Origin: Solanum dulcamara
Taxonomy: Eukaryota > Streptophyta > Magnoliopsida > Solanales > Solanaceae
DNA: 64,000 nucleotides
NCBI RefSeq assembly: GCF_947179165.1
Contig: NC_077245.1
Span: 1,069,001-1,133,000, forward strand
Direction: 5' to 3'
Positions 11,216 to 23,340 of this stretch are shown piece by piece. The notes under the pieces were generated by a model. The model had not been told where the DNA came from and ran no database searches. It worked only from the letters and a program-made list of their open reading frames with translations. Numbering within the stretch: the first letter of the stretch is position 1; each line of letters starts with the position of its first letter. The translations under genes were made by a program, and so were the position numbers.

Positions 11216-12418
11216 AGAGCTATGGAGCGATGAGTTAAAAAAGGATAGAAATTTGTGCTATGGTCTATTGAGGTAAGAAATGGTACCATCCAGTTCTCAT
11301 GATTTTTACTATCCAATTCTCAATATGATATGTAAATAGAAACCATTGTAGAATGATTGTGATTATCTTCCTTTCTATTGCTGTTTTTCATGTTAATGAT
11401 ATTTAAACTCTGGAAAATATACTCTTTTTGTGTCCAAAGATATCCTTTTTTTCATATCCTATGTCTCGAACTTTTGCTAAGAGTAAAATCTTTTCAGGTG
11501 TTTCGGAAAAATAGCTATTTGGTAAGTGAATCCAGGTGTTGCTCATACATAATGTGGAGACAAGCATGTAAAAACAGGGAAACGTAATGGGGTTGAAATT
11601 TGGTTTAACAGGAGGAGGAGTAAGGTTTGCGTATACCCTCGACAAACCTCACCATGTAAGATCATACTCGTATGTTGTTGTTGAGGAGTCGTCATACACA
11701 TAGCTAACTGGACCTCTCATCAATTTTCTTCCATAAAAACAACTCTGATAATAAGTGAGTTCTGCAAAATTTAGAAGACACCCATACTGGTTGGGAAGAT
11801 GGGCCAAGACAAACTTTAGTATTAGGATGGGATGTTTATGTGGGCTCCAATAAGGTTGGTCTTTGGGCTCATATTGGCCTGTTGGAAGTTGGAACCCTTC
11901 ATGCGATTATTCTTTGGGCTTCTTACCCACTCCATTCTATTAATCTTCCTCTTTTCCAAAAATATACGTTATACTACTTTTCATCATGGATTAGGTTCAA
12001 GGAGTGAGGATTTCTCCTCAATTTTTATATCCGTCGTGTCATTTTTTTATTGATTGAATATAAATCATTTTATTACGGATGAAATTCAAAAATTTAAATT
12101 AATTTATTTCTAAATAAGAAGTAGACTAGAAAAAAGTATGACAAGTACATTGGGACGAAGGGAATAATTATATACCTAATACGTTGCTTCTCATTTCAAC
12201 TTTCTACAAAATATCAATCACTTGACATTTTAGAGCTCTTACAAAGATAACAAATGTGTCTAAGTCAAACTAAGATTACATATAAATCGAACCTTTTACG
12301 GCAAAAGAAATTAGCTAATCCATTAATAATAACAGATACCTCTACTATGTAAGAAAAGTATATACACACCAATAAAAATCTTCAACTAAGTCTATTATCA
12401 GAAGAAAAGTCTTGGAAC

Positions 12419-12590
12419 ACTAATAAAGTTATTTTTGTATGACCTATAGATCATGTGTTCGAGTCGTGGAATCATCCATTGATACTTGCATCAGGACAGG
12501 TTGCCTACATTACACGCCTTAAGGGTGTAACCTTCCCTCGAACACTGTGTGAATGCAAGATACTTAATACACTAGACCGTCCAACTTTTA
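12419..12590 (+). mobile_element. Degraded tRNA-derived SINE
   Basis: It contains GATCATGTGTTCGAGTCGTGG, a recognisable B-box region of Solanaceae SINEs. This is followed by diverged body sequence ending ACACTAGACCGTCC, where the family usually has CACCGGGCTGCCC. No intact A box or target duplication was found. Confidence 0.45.
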
Positions 12591-12599
12591 AATAGTAGC

Positions 12600-12915
12600 T
12601 TGTTTGGCAAAGGCCAAAACTTTTTTTTCCCTTCCAAAGAGTGCTCGTATTAAAAAGTTGTGGTGCTTGGCCAAGCTTTTGGGAGAAAATAAAATATTTT
12701 TGAGGAGTAACATAAACTGTTTTTAGAAGCTAAAAAAGTATTTAGCTTTTACTAAAATATTTTTTTTGGAAAGCACTTTTGAGAGGAAAAAAATATACTT
12801 AGATACACTTTTAAAAAAATTAATCAAACACTAATTGCTGTTTAAAAACATATTTATTTTTTTAAAAATATATTTCAAAATAAGCTAATTTTTAAAATTT
12901 AACGAAGCAAACTAT
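12600..12915. mobile_element. Probable hAT-type MITE (GTTTGGC / CAAACAC ends)
   Basis: The sequence has the arrangement TTGTTTGGCAAAGGC, GGCCAAGCTTTTGGGAGAAA, AAGCACTTTTGAGAGG and CAAACACTAATTGCTG, typical of a high-copy Solanaceae MITE. Boundaries are approximate. Confidence 0.4.
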
Positions 12916-13037
12916 ACGTCAATTACCAATCAAATTCTTTTTTATGATATATATAAGACCCAAAGAATACCGCACATGAAGACAACATAAGAAGCAAAAA
13001 AAATCTAGACAGTAGTTGATAACTTGATATCCTCTTT

Positions 13038-13049
13038 TATATATATATG
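13038..13049 (+). promoter_or_regulatory. Candidate TATA box of CDSP32
   Basis: TTATATATATAT lies about 160 bases upstream of the ATG at 13208. Assignment is by position and composition only. Confidence 0.4.
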
Positions 13050-13207
13050 TGGTTCCTATGTAACCAAAGCCTATCAATAGTTGATTTTTATATACAGTCC
13101 TATAGTGTCACAACCTCATCTTAACTACATTTCCATTTCCCCTCCTTCTTCTTTAACTTGATATCCTCTTTCTTTTGTGGCTATTCTTGAAAAAAATTCT
13201 TCAATCT

Positions 13208-14867
13208 ATGGCTACTCTCACAAATTTTTTGCTCAAACCCTCTCCAAATCTAGCTTCAATTACCAAAATTAGCCCTTCACTTTACACCAATTTCCCTTCA
13301 ACTCAATCTTTTGAGAAATCCAAACAATCAATTTCAAAGAGCCTCAAAACAAACAGGGCCTTATTGATTACAAAGGCAACAGCAGCACCTGATGTTGAGA
13401 AAAAAGTGGACAAAAGTGAAAGACTACAAAAGGTTAATAGTATGGAGGAATTGGATGAAGCACTTAAAAAGGCAAAAGATCGACTAGTTGTGGTTGAATA
13501 TGCAGGCAAAGATAGTGAACGTTCCAAAAATATTTATCCTTTTATGGTCAATTTAAGTAAGACGTGTAACGACGTCGATTTCTTGCTCGTGATCGGAGAT
13601 GAAACGGAGAAGACAAAGGCACTCTGCCGGAGGGAAAAGATAGAAAAGGTAATCTTAGAAATTTAAACATTAGTACTACGTTCGTTTCAATTTGTGTGAC
13701 GACCCTCTGTTAATAGACCCCCTCTTTTAAACATAGATCCGAACTCCCAATTTATATGGAAAAAGATCGAAACATATGGAATATTACTAGTACAAAGATT
13801 GGTGTATATCTAATATAATGGATTGAGTATGACTAGATCTACCTTTTATTTAGAGGCGATCAAACATTTATACTTGATAGGTTCAATTTTGGAAAACCTT
13901 AGCCTGAATATATTTTGCTTACACTCTACTGTTTCAGACTCACATGTGAGATTTTACTATATATATATATATATATGTTATTATTGTTGTTTGAAATTAT
14001 AAATTTAAAAATACAATATTTATTGAAATTTTAATAATTTTTTTTATATATCCCGCATGAAAATACTAAGTATAGTGAAATGATAGAAAACCCGTTCTTA
14101 AGATAACTCTTTAATAACTAGAGGCGGATCAAACATTTAAAGTTTATATGTATATATACTTAGTGAATTTCGCGATAAATACATCCATACCTTAGTTAAT
14201 AACACACTATGACCCTTTCATACCAACCTATAAAGTAAAGTCTATAGTGACTATGTTCCAAACATATAACGTGAACGATTCAATAATAATAATAAGGTAT
14301 CATTGCTTTAATTGGGTTCTCGTTTATCGATTGCTATGAAACTCGAGACGATTAAAATATAAATAAAATATTTTAGCTAATGTAAACTCATTTTTGCTCC
14401 AATAGGTACCACATTTCACCTTCTACAAAAGCATGGAAAAGATCCACGAGGAAGAAGGCATTGGCCCGGACCAACTAGCCGGCGATGTACTCTACTACGG
14501 TGACAGCCATTCCGAAGTACTGCAGCTTCACAGCAGAGAGGACGTTGAAAAAGTAATCGAAGACCACAAAATCGATAAAAAATTAATAGTCCTCGACGTA
14601 GGTTTGAAGCATTGTGGACCATGTGTGAAAGTTTATCCAACGGTGATTAAGCTATCGAGGCAGATGTCTGATACAGTCGTGTTCGCGAGAATGAATGGTG
14701 ATGAAAATGATAGTTGTATGCAGTTTTTGAAAGACATGGATGTTATTGAAGTGCCTACATTTTTGTTTATAAGAGATGGGGAGATTTGTGGAAGGTATGT
14801 TGGATCTGGGAAAGGGGAACTTATTGGAGAGATTCTTAGATACCAAGGAGTTAGGGTTACTTATTAA
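13208..14867 (+). CDS. CDSP32: Thioredoxin-like protein CDSP32, chloroplastic
   Basis: Stress-induced plastid protein with two thioredoxin modules. CDSP32 is known to reduce 2-Cys peroxiredoxin and methionine sulfoxide reductase B during drought and oxidative stress. Exons 13208-13648 and 14406-14867 join in phase (GAAAAG|GTAATC donor, AATAG|GTACC acceptor) to give 300 residues. I chose ATG 13208 ([10 protein letters not shown]) because an upstream in-frame ATG at 13175 would only add residues in front of a typical Ser/Thr-rich transit peptide (about 1-60). The first thioredoxin module (about 85-185) has no CXXC. The second carries the active site HCGPC with Cys217 and Cys220, and the conserved cis-proline at 264 (EVPTF). 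Length is close to the potato protein as I remember it. Confidence 0.93.
13957..13976. repeat. TA microsatellite in CDSP32 intron
   Basis: About ten TA units inside the 757-base intron. Confidence 0.8.
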
Positions 14868-17010
14868 AATTGTTGAAGTTATATACTTAATTGGGACATT
14901 TGATTTGTGAAATGATTATGGACTAGTTAAGTGAAAAAAGAAAAAAACAACAACTTGGTTTGGTTGAGATTTTAAGTTTTGGTATGCTTAATTTGTGAAC
15001 AATGTTGTAAGTGATCAAGACTGTCATAGTTGATTTTGAATGAGAATGTTATTAGTTAAGTAATCCTTATTAGCCTTGATTTACTTGAATCATTTAGCTT
15101 GAAATGATCTCAAAGAGCGTGAAAAATACTAACTTAAGATGTTAAGAATGGCAGAGAGTGAAACATTAGTGGTGTGACTTCGATCAACCCCTTTCAGATA
15201 TGAATCTATCTGATTTAGAATGGAAAACTTGCATCAGTATCACACCAAGGAGTTAGGGTTATTGAAATTGAGAAATGTTTTGATTAGACTTAATTGGGAC
15301 ATTTGATATGTGAGATGATTATGGACTAGTTAAAGTGTTTGTCATACAAAAATTAACCAACGTGGCTTGGTTGAGTTTGTAGATGGATGGTCCTTTAACT
15401 TTTGATTCCATTTGCCTTATGAATAAAATTGTAAGTTTAATAATGTTTGATTCATGAATAACACTTTTGACCGTATTAATATCTTTGGTTTAGTTTTTGA
15501 TTTGTAACTATATAATTGAAACCCACGTATATATCTTATTCATTTTTGATAGCACTAATTTTATATCTTGAAACCCGCCTCTGCCACTAAACGTTATGAC
15601 AAAGGAGGTTTTGATTATTTCATTATCTCAATTCTCACTTCTATCCCATCAAATAATTAATTAGCAATTAGGTAGCTTCAATTATGTTAAATAAATTGAG
15701 TTTAGTTAACAAATAAATCAGAAGTTTAATATAATATAATTTGAGATTGAGTCGTTTCTGCTGCTGTTGTATAGTACGTGACGCTCTAATTCTCTAGCTA
15801 CCCTTTAGAGAAAAAGTAAAACAAAGATTAAGAAAATGTTTAGGAGTTAATTTGATAAGTTTAATAGGTCAATTAATGTAATCAATTAGCAATGGCAACT
15901 TGTATTGGACAACAACTCCTAGTATGTCGCCAAAGTTGATTTAGCACATAGTTCACACCTTTTAAGATTTGAAGCTACTTCTTCCGTTGTCCACGATATT
16001 AAAAAATAGTTGTGTCAAATTGCTTATCATTTACGAAATTAAAATAAAATTAATTATATTTTTCTTATTTTATATTTATAATTTAATTTTTTTTAAAAGT
16101 GTAAACAAATTTATAAAATTCAAAAATATTTCTTAAGAGGTAAATTAGTGAAACTGTCATTCTTATTTATAATTTCTTAAAAAATGTGTAGAGAATAAAA
16201 ATGAACAACTAATATAAGACGAAGGGAGTAGCAAATGCTTAGTTTTGAACTTCTAATTGATTTGCTTAATGAAGGGAACCAGAAACAAGAAAGATCTCGT
16301 GTACAAATTTAGCGATGCAAAAAATATTAGGTATATCTTTCAATTTGTTTAAGTTTCGTTTCGATGCGATAGAATTATTCGATATTTGTTCTATGTCATA
16401 TAATCGAAATGTGTATTGCGGCTATTTTATCGTTGAAACTCACAAGATTAAAATACGGAATTCATTTATGAAACACGCAAATTGATCGAAAATGAGACAT
16501 CAACTATAATTATAGTGTAATTTCACAGGTGAAATTTGGGAAGATAGAATTTATACTGACCTTATCCCTACCTCATAGACATAAAAAGATTGTTTTTGAT
16601 AGACTATCGACTCAAGTAAAGCATCTCAAAGCAATTTAAAAAAAAATGAATAACGAAACACCGCCATCATTAAAAGAAACACATAATATATAAATATGAT
16701 CTTTAACTTGACCTACATTTATGCTCTTCAATTTTAAGCATGTATAAATAAATATTTAAATTTATATAAAATTAAACAAATAAACATCGTACGTAGTGTG
16801 CTAAATAGGCGTCCTAGTTGTATTATGTGGCTGTCAAAATAAAATCAATCTTATCTTATTTAATACAGTGATATGGCCTGTGGTTTTGCTTAGTCAGATT
16901 AATCTATTTTTGACTCTTTTGACATTTTCCTTCGCAGTCAATAAGCCAATCCTCACCTTTATCTAACCTCCTTTCTTGTACCCTTCCTCCACCCACCCCC
17001 ACCAACTCCT
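14868..17010. other. Intergenic region downstream of CDSP32
   Basis: No gene seen. Two passages repeat the 3' part of CDSP32 in diverged form: TACCAAGGAGTTAGGGTTA at 14840 and ACCAAGGAGTTAGGGTTATT near 15243, each followed by a similar GGGACATTTGATNTGTGA. This suggests a local duplication of the gene's 3' end. A Stowaway-like MITE occupies 15978-16228. Confidence 0.5.
15978..16228. mobile_element. Stowaway-like MITE
   Basis: Ends CTTCTTCCGTTG and GACGAAGGGAG are inverted relatives of the Stowaway terminal consensus. A TA dinucleotide flanks both sides (15976-15977 and 16229-16230), matching the usual TA target duplication. Confidence 0.65.
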
Positions 17011-17020
17011 ATATATATAC
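17011..17020 (+). promoter_or_regulatory. Candidate TATA box of the 14-1-1-like gene
   Basis: ATATATATAC lies about 115 bases upstream of the ATG at 17134. Confidence 0.45.
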
Positions 17021-17133
17021 AACCTAAACATGTCAAATTTAATCATTTAAACACCAAAACTAAGATTATTTTTCTTTTTCTTTCTTCATATCAAAACCAA
17101 CACAAAAAGATCAAGAAAACTAAAAAAATTTAA

Positions 17134-17889
17134 ATGGACAAGGAAAAACCAAGCAAGCCAAAGAAGAACATGATCTTGAAGTTTTTGCCAAAAGCAGCAG
17201 CTGCAACAGTTATATTCCAAAATCACCCTTTTAGTCCAGGTAGAGAAAAAAGATTTCATCATAATCACAAAGGATTTTCTGGTCCAATTATATCAATAAT
17301 CCCAGCTGAAGCCAGAAATAGAAAATCAAATAGTGAAACAAATCAAGAACCAACATCACCAAAAGTTTCTTGCATTGGTCAGATCAAACAGAGGAAGAAC
17401 ATCAATAAAATGAAGAAAAAAGAATTCCCCAAACAACTTGAAAAAATTCCGAGCAAGAAGAAGAAGAAACCATCAAGCTCCAATTTTAGAAATATATTTC
17501 AAAGACGACGAAAATCTGATGATAATAATAATAATAATACAAGTAGTATTATTATTACTAGTGATCTAGAAAACAGAGCACCCTGTTTGAGTCATATGAG
17601 GAAATATGCTAGTGGTCGTGAAGGTAATTTGTCGAATTTCGACTGGAAAAAAGTGCAAATTACACCTGATGATCATAGGAAATATTATTCCGATGATGAT
17701 AGAGATGATTATCGCGATGAAGACGAACAAGATGAAGAAGAAGAGGAGGAGGTAATTATTCCATTTTCAGCTCCAATTTTAGTAGGAAGAGATAATAGAC
17801 CAAATTTTCCTTTGGAACCAAAGAAGGAAATTAATTTATGGAAAAGGAGAACTATGACAAAACCAAATCCTCTTCAATTGAAAAAATAA
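17134..17889 (+). CDS. Syringolide-induced protein 14-1-1 / At1g76070-like basic protein
   Basis: Intronless gene for a 251-residue plant-specific protein of unknown biochemical function. The family includes soybean syringolide-induced protein 14-1-1, an elicitor-responsive transcript, and Arabidopsis At1g76070. Visible family features are the amino-terminal MILKFLPKAAAATVIFQNHPFSPGR type segment (about 13-37), the SPKVSCIGQIKQRK block (about 75-88), strongly basic Lys-rich stretches (about 90-130), NWKKVQ-like FDWKKVQ (about 170), an Asp/Glu-rich run (about 190-210) and the closing proline/lysine segment with NLWKRRTM. The basic runs may act in nuclear targeting; this is inference. Start ATG 17134 is preceded by an A-rich leader. 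Confidence 0.8.
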   Translation: MDKEKPSKPKKNMILKFLPKAAAATVIFQNHPFSPGREKRFHHNHKGFSGPIISIIPAEARNRKSNSETNQEPTSPKVSCIGQIKQRKNINKMKKKEFPKQLEKIPSKKKKKPSSSNFRNIFQRRRKSDDNNNNNTSSIIITSDLENRAPCLSHMRKYASGREGNLSNFDWKKVQITPDDHRKYYSDDDRDDYRDEDEQDEEEEEEVIIPFSAPILVGRDNRPNFPLEPKKEINLWKRRTMTKPNPLQLKK

Positions 17890-20791
17890 AGTTTGTTTAG
17901 TTGATTTGGTCTTCTTGATTCGTTTCAGCTTATAATTAGTTTACAGATGATCATGTTGTAAACTACGTTGCTTGAATCTGATACGGATGCTGCTATATTT
18001 TCGAAGAATTCAAGTAATATAGTTTAGTTTTACATGTCTTATTTTCTTGAAATTATGTATATATTCATGTTATGATTAAAGCTTATGCTTGTTGATTCAT
18101 TTAAGCTTATGCTTAGTTTACTCATAATATTGCTCCAATCTTGAAAAAAATGTTTGAAACACGTGAATCTTAAAAAAGATATTGTAATAGACATGTGCTT
18201 TACAAATTTTTTTGAAGAATTCGAATAACAAAAATCGTAAAAGGTTTTATACTTTTATTTTTTTAAACTCTGATATATATTCATATTACGATTAAAATTC
18301 GTTTGCCGACCAAATTTCGGGTGAATGAATGAATACATCGAGATAGAACGGAAAAAAATGTACGATCCTCGTGGCCACGTTCTTGATTCAAAAATGGAAC
18401 CAAAAAAAAAAAGTCGTATAATATCAACCCTACAAAATGGGGAAAAAAATAGTCTAGAAAAGGATAAAAGAGAATATATTGTTTTGATCAGACACGTAAT
18501 TGATAAGTGAATGTGCTCACATTCAACAATAAATTTGTTCGGTGGCAACTATTATCAAGCAGTTTCTGTCTAGGGTCCAAATAAGCAGCCAAAATTGAAT
18601 TTTGACTATAGTTTTCAAAGATATTTCCCAATACTCTTTAATGTTGTACTGATAATTTGTTATAGATTTTTAGAGTTTTTTTGTTTTGTTTGGAGTAGGA
18701 AATCTTTGCACGCTTAGAAATATATATTTACCTGTAATTGCTAAACTTTTAAGAATTCATGATTATGTTAGTAATACTTTTTTTTAATGATCTTGTACCC
18801 TTGCAAAGTGTAGGTTACATAAGAGACTGAACAGTGAACACCAACTCGATCTCAATAAAAAAAAATTTAAAAATTCATAATGATTTCTATTTCTGACATA
18901 AACGTCCGTTTTTTTGGAACTAATTCACGTAGATAAAAAATTTAAAATTGTAGACATTGGAATCCCTTGGCAGTCCAAGCTTGATAATATATAATCCAAT
19001 CTATGAATTGTGTTCGCTGTGTTGTTCCCTAGAGTTACCTCACATTTGCCCATAAAATGAATAGATGTGGCTTTTTGTAAGGTCAAAATTTTAAAATATG
19101 AAATACTTTTACCTATTTAGCATTCAAAAATCATTGATTCAATTAAGAAGGTCCACTATAGAGAGCTTTAGCATACCAAACTAAACCTAACGTGATATGT
19201 GTGATAAATTCAAGATTTTCGATTAAAAATAGAAAAATTGCATCATTCTAGTATCCTGTAATGGTTAATAATATAGACCTGTACATTGTTGTATGTAAAG
19301 TCAATAACAATCTAATAGCTGCAGAATTTCGTAAGCATATTACGTAATGGGAACTATTTGACAAAATTATATATATAAAAAATTAATGTAACGTGGAAGC
19401 AGCTACTACTACAATTTAATTGTTGTCTTCTGCTTTACAATTACACTTGATTTTTCAAATAATAATAATGGTTTATTGTTTACGTTTACCTGGTTGCAAC
19501 TCCTATATAATTATAAAACCCAAATTGGCATTGACCTACTACAAGATTTGAATTAAATACGTCCAAAGAGCTGTCAAGTAGCAACGCTTTCTTTAATTTT
19601 GTCTGCGTCGATGTTTGAAGGGGCGGATCTACAGTGATAGTTATAAATTCCCCAGAATAATTATTTCTTTTGCACAAATTTTATATCTATAAATATTTGA
19701 TTATTAAAATCGTTATTATTATGTATCATTAACTTAAGATTATAATAGAAATTAAATGTGTGACAAGCAGAAATTCGTTTGCATTGGTGTTTGGTAGTGC
19801 AAATCTACAGTGTAATTTTATGGAGTAAATAAGTTTGCACAAACCTTGTATATATAAATATTCAATACACTAGATATATATTAGTGTTAATTTAAAATTA
19901 TTATAAAAATACATAAATTTTTAATAGAATCTAATCCCAGTTTTATGGGAAAACTTTGGGATAGGAGGAGAATATTGGATCTCGAAACAATTAGCACAAA
20001 GTTTTTAAGGATTGTCCTTTTGACTCGCTTTCATAATTTTCTTTGACCATCTATCCCATTTTTTTTCTCTCTTGATAGAATTCAATAATTTTAATTTTGT
20101 ATTTATATTAAAATATTTATCTTATATGTGTAAATTATTTATTCAAAAATTCGTATGTAAAAAGAATGATGATTCAGAATCCATAAGCTAAAATGTCTGA
20201 ATTCACCTGTGATCAAAATTTCAACAAATCATGAAATCCATTTTCTTTTTCTTTTCAAGATTTTCCCAAGTATTAGTATTTTCCAACATTAAGAAACTTT
20301 GATCTAGAGAAACAAAGATAGCTAGTATTAATAAGGATAGCTGGAATTTCTCCATCTTAAATTAGAGATTTCGAGTTCAAGCTCTAAAAATTGAAAAAAT
20401 CATTTCGGATATATATTGCATTTCATATAGGTCCGACTAATTAAAATTCAAAAATAAAACAACAATTTACGGTCTTAAAAATAATTAAGCAAATGGATCG
20501 AATAATTACATCAATTTACTTAGTGTAAAGTAGTAGTTGGGAAAAAAACAATAGGAGAGGACATACAATATGAGTATTTGGTAAACAAATTGGAAAGAAA
20601 TAATAATCGAAGAAAGTATAGAATGGCTGTTAGTTTAACAACGTAACCAATTTGAAATTTTCTTTATTTAAATCAAGAGACAAGTTAAACTTATCAAATT
20701 AATAACATTAATTGACCTTGGAGGTAAGTTACAAGTTCATTAAATTGCAATATTTATACGTCATGTAACCTTCACATAGCATCACCAAGAA
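17890..20791. other. Intergenic region before the RALF cluster
   Basis: AT-rich, no supported gene. Near 19618-19640 is a GGGGCGGATCTACAG MITE terminus. Two similar passages follow, ending AAATTAGC... near 19690 and 19860 (TTGCACAAA...TATATCTATAAATATT), which look like an old duplicated repeat. Confidence 0.45.
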
Positions 20792-21070
20792 ATGACTATG
20801 TTAAGAGGAAACACAAAAAATAACGTTGTTATTCTAATTTGCTTTATTTCACTACTTGTATTTTCATGTTTTTTTGAGGTTGCTAGTACCATAAAGTACA
20901 TAAAATTTCCACCACCTCTAAATGTTGGGACTAAAAAACAACCAAATATTCCAGCAAATCCTCATACTAGAGGCTGCAGTCCTTTAACTCGTTGTCGTGG
21001 TGGTAATTATTTGGACCACACCCGAGTAATGTCCTCGAGTTCTAGCCCTGATAAAGAAGCATTACGATAA
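20792..21070 (+). CDS. RALF-like secreted peptide, two-cysteine type (copy 1)
   Basis: 92-residue precursor. A hydrophobic segment (about 12-31, VVILICFISLLVFSCFFEVA) gives a secretory signal peptide. The mature part begins near TIKYIKFPPPLN and contains NPHTRGCSPLTRCRGG, the carboxy-terminal signature of RALF peptides (NPYxRGCSxxxxCRG). RALFs bind CrRLK1L receptor kinases such as FERONIA in the apoplast. Only the two carboxy-terminal cysteines remain, the first canonical pair being absent, and no dibasic RRxL cleavage site is seen. Compared with copy 3 it reads on past CRGG into a serine-rich tail because of small indels. Same strand and neighbourhood as copies 2 and 3. Confidence 0.75.
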   Translation: MTMLRGNTKNNVVILICFISLLVFSCFFEVASTIKYIKFPPPLNVGTKKQPNIPANPHTRGCSPLTRCRGGNYLDHTRVMSSSSSPDKEALR

Positions 21071-21764
21071 TGGATTTTTAATATTTTGTACTATCGAGTT
21101 TAACATTTTTGTTTATCAATAACGAAACGTTTTATTAGTATGTAACAGTGTTCACTATAATATTAACTACAGACAAAATCAACATGAAAACTTGGTTCTT
21201 GATTTATTTATTGGTGCGTCTTTTTTTGAGAAAAATCTTAAATCAGCCCCTTATTTTTGGGTTTAGTCCTCCATGTTTATAATAGTGCACTTTTGATCCA
21301 CCCTCATACTTTAGTCTTCTTTTTTTTTTTTAACCTCTAGAAGTTCATCACGTCATATTTATTTCACGTGAAATAATATAAAGGTGAGCACTTTTTTTTT
21401 TCACCTCTCTCACATAAAAATAATTGTTTCTACTTAACACAGAGGAAGACAACTAAACATTTTATATATTAAATTGCGGACAAAATTAAACGTTAAAAAA
21501 TAGACGAAAGTTTGAGAAAGGACCATAAATGTACCAATATTACAAACATAAGATTAATATTCCATATAAAAAAAACAGAATGACTTTGAGTCTTGACTAT
21601 TTTCGATCCACCACTAATTTTGGTTAAAATTTTAACTAACCACCATTTTTTCTGAGACCAGGGAATAACAAATATTAATCTCCATCCAAATTTCTACAGA
21701 ATTCCTCGAAATTCGTACTACCTTAGGCTAATTACATATTAATAGAATTGACATTAGTGTATAT
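21071..21764. other. Spacer between RALF copies 1 and 2
   Basis: No gene. 21236-21420 resembles a dispersed Solanaceae repeat (AAATCAGCCCCTTATTTTTG ... CACTTTTGATCCACCC). The rest is AT-rich. Confidence 0.4.
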
Positions 21765-21812
21765 ATTAACGAACTTTTAGTCTCTATATCCACAACAAAA
21801 CATAACGAAGAA

Positions 21813-22043
21813 ATGGCTTCAACAAGTGGAAACAAAAATATTAATGTTGTTATTGTTCTCTGCTTCATTCTACTTATCGCATTTTCAAGCTCAGCAGAGG
21901 ATGTTTCAGACAGCAAAAAATATTTAAAGTTTTCACCAAACTATAGTGCTGGCGATGAAAAATCAAAAATTCCAGCTAACCCTTATCATAGAGGCTGCAA
22001 TGCTATAAATCGTTGCCGCAAAAATGTAGTTAACCGCCCCTAA
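21813..22043 (+). CDS. RALF-like secreted peptide, two-cysteine type (copy 2)
   Basis: 76-residue precursor from ATG 21813 (MASTSGNKNINV). A signal peptide covers about residues 10-29, then SKKYLKFSPNYSAGDEKSKI leads to NPYHRGCNAINRCRKN, the RALF carboxy-terminal motif with two cysteines. The leader before the ATG (AACGAACTTTTAGTCTCTATATCCACAA) is shared with copy 3 and with the pseudogene at 25950, showing that promoter and leader were duplicated with the gene. The most divergent of the three; closest to the classical NPYxRGC. Confidence 0.75.
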   Translation: MASTSGNKNINVVIVLCFILLIAFSSSAEDVSDSKKYLKFSPNYSAGDEKSKIPANPYHRGCNAINRCRKNVVNRP

Positions 22044-23017
22044 AAAGATCGATCCGCGTCATTATATATATACGTTGAAAAGGTAAAGATTATTTACGTT
22101 GTCAATATAGTTTAGTAATATGTTATTTATCGTTAATTCAAAGAGTTATGTATCTAATATTCATGTATATGTGAAATAAAGATGAAGAATAAATCATTTG
22201 CTCTTCGATTATGAATATTTTTTCTCTCTATCTATTGTAACATTCACATTCTCATAACCAAATCAATCAATCAATTTCGAGGTTCATTTTTTATTCTGGA
22301 AAGAAATTTATATTCGCCCTCCTTATTTCATCTATATGAAAATGTAGAAGAAGGGCACCATATCATGACCGATTACTAATATAATATCGAACTAAATTCT
22401 ATTATTAAGTGTTTCAAATTTTAATTATCACGCAAGGTGAATAGTTTAAGAGGAGTAGGTCATTTAAGCACCAAAAATTGAAGTGTCACGACTCCGACCT
22501 GCTGTGATTGGCATCCACACTAACCCTCCAGTGGGAGAACCGTTTTTACAGTCCAAGCTATCACACTTGTGAGATATAACAGTCAAGGATTTGCGAAAGC
22601 AAGAATAAATCAAGAAATAATACTGAGTCCCCATAAAGTCAGAAAACAATCTAACAACCAACTAAAAATGCGGAAACATCCTAGAAACTGAAATCATCGT
22701 ACCAAAACTCTAAAACTAAACAAGTATAGAACGGGAGTGCAACTCCAAATAGAAAATAAATAATGACTAAACCGTTGTCTGAACATCTAAGTCCTGAAAA
22801 AGAAAAATGACTAGAAATAACAATAGAGTCCACGACAACCTGAAAGAACAGCTCACCCTTGAACTCGAACACAACTACTCCTATAGGCGAGGTCTTTACG
22901 TAGCCGAATATGTCCTGTACTCAATAAAAGACAGAGCAAGTATAGTATTAGTACACAAAATCAATGGTGTACTGGTAGGATCATGCGGTTAGCCAGTAAA
23001 TGGATCATGGACAAGTA

Positions 23018-23070
23018 AACAACAACAACAACAACAACAACCACCCAGTGAAATCCCACAACGTGGGGTA
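23018..23070 (-). mobile_element. RTE/SINE TTG tail fragment
   Basis: Reads (AAC)n followed by CACCCAGTGAAATCCCACAACGTGGGGT, the inverse of the 3' tail seen in the LINE at 7000-7080. It is inserted in the left arm of the inverted-repeat element. Confidence 0.6.
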
Positions 23071-23225
23071 TCATGGACAAGTAAACTCAACAAAATAAAC
23101 ATATATATATAGAATAGCTAATTCATATCACCTCAACAGTACTCAGCAAGATCATAGTTCATAATCTCAATATCATACAACTTCACACAAGGGTCCACTC
23201 AGGGGACCTGCAAATACTTAACTTG

Positions 23226-23340
23226 TGTTGAAATGTGACACTCGGTCCAAGATTTGTGTCGGTATGTGATACCTAATCCAAATATATGTCGAAACGTGAC
23301 ACCCAATCCAATTATGTGTCAAAATGTGACACTCGATCCA
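23226..23340 (-). repeat. Minisatellite (about 31-base units), left arm
   Basis: Four degenerate units of the type GTGTCGAAACGTGACACCCRATCCAAATA. It is the inverse partner of the array at 24210-24340. Confidence 0.75.

Larger units (their letters stand above)
11216..13037. other. Intergenic region between F-box palindrome and CDSP32, repeat remnants
   Basis: No supported gene. About 11605-11690 is a degraded RTE/SINE tail (GGAGTAAGGTTTGCGTATAC ... TGTTGTTGTTGAGG). About 12419-12590 looks like an old SINE and about 12600-12915 like a hAT MITE (both listed). The open frame at 11832-12053 has no recognisable product. Confidence 0.5.
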
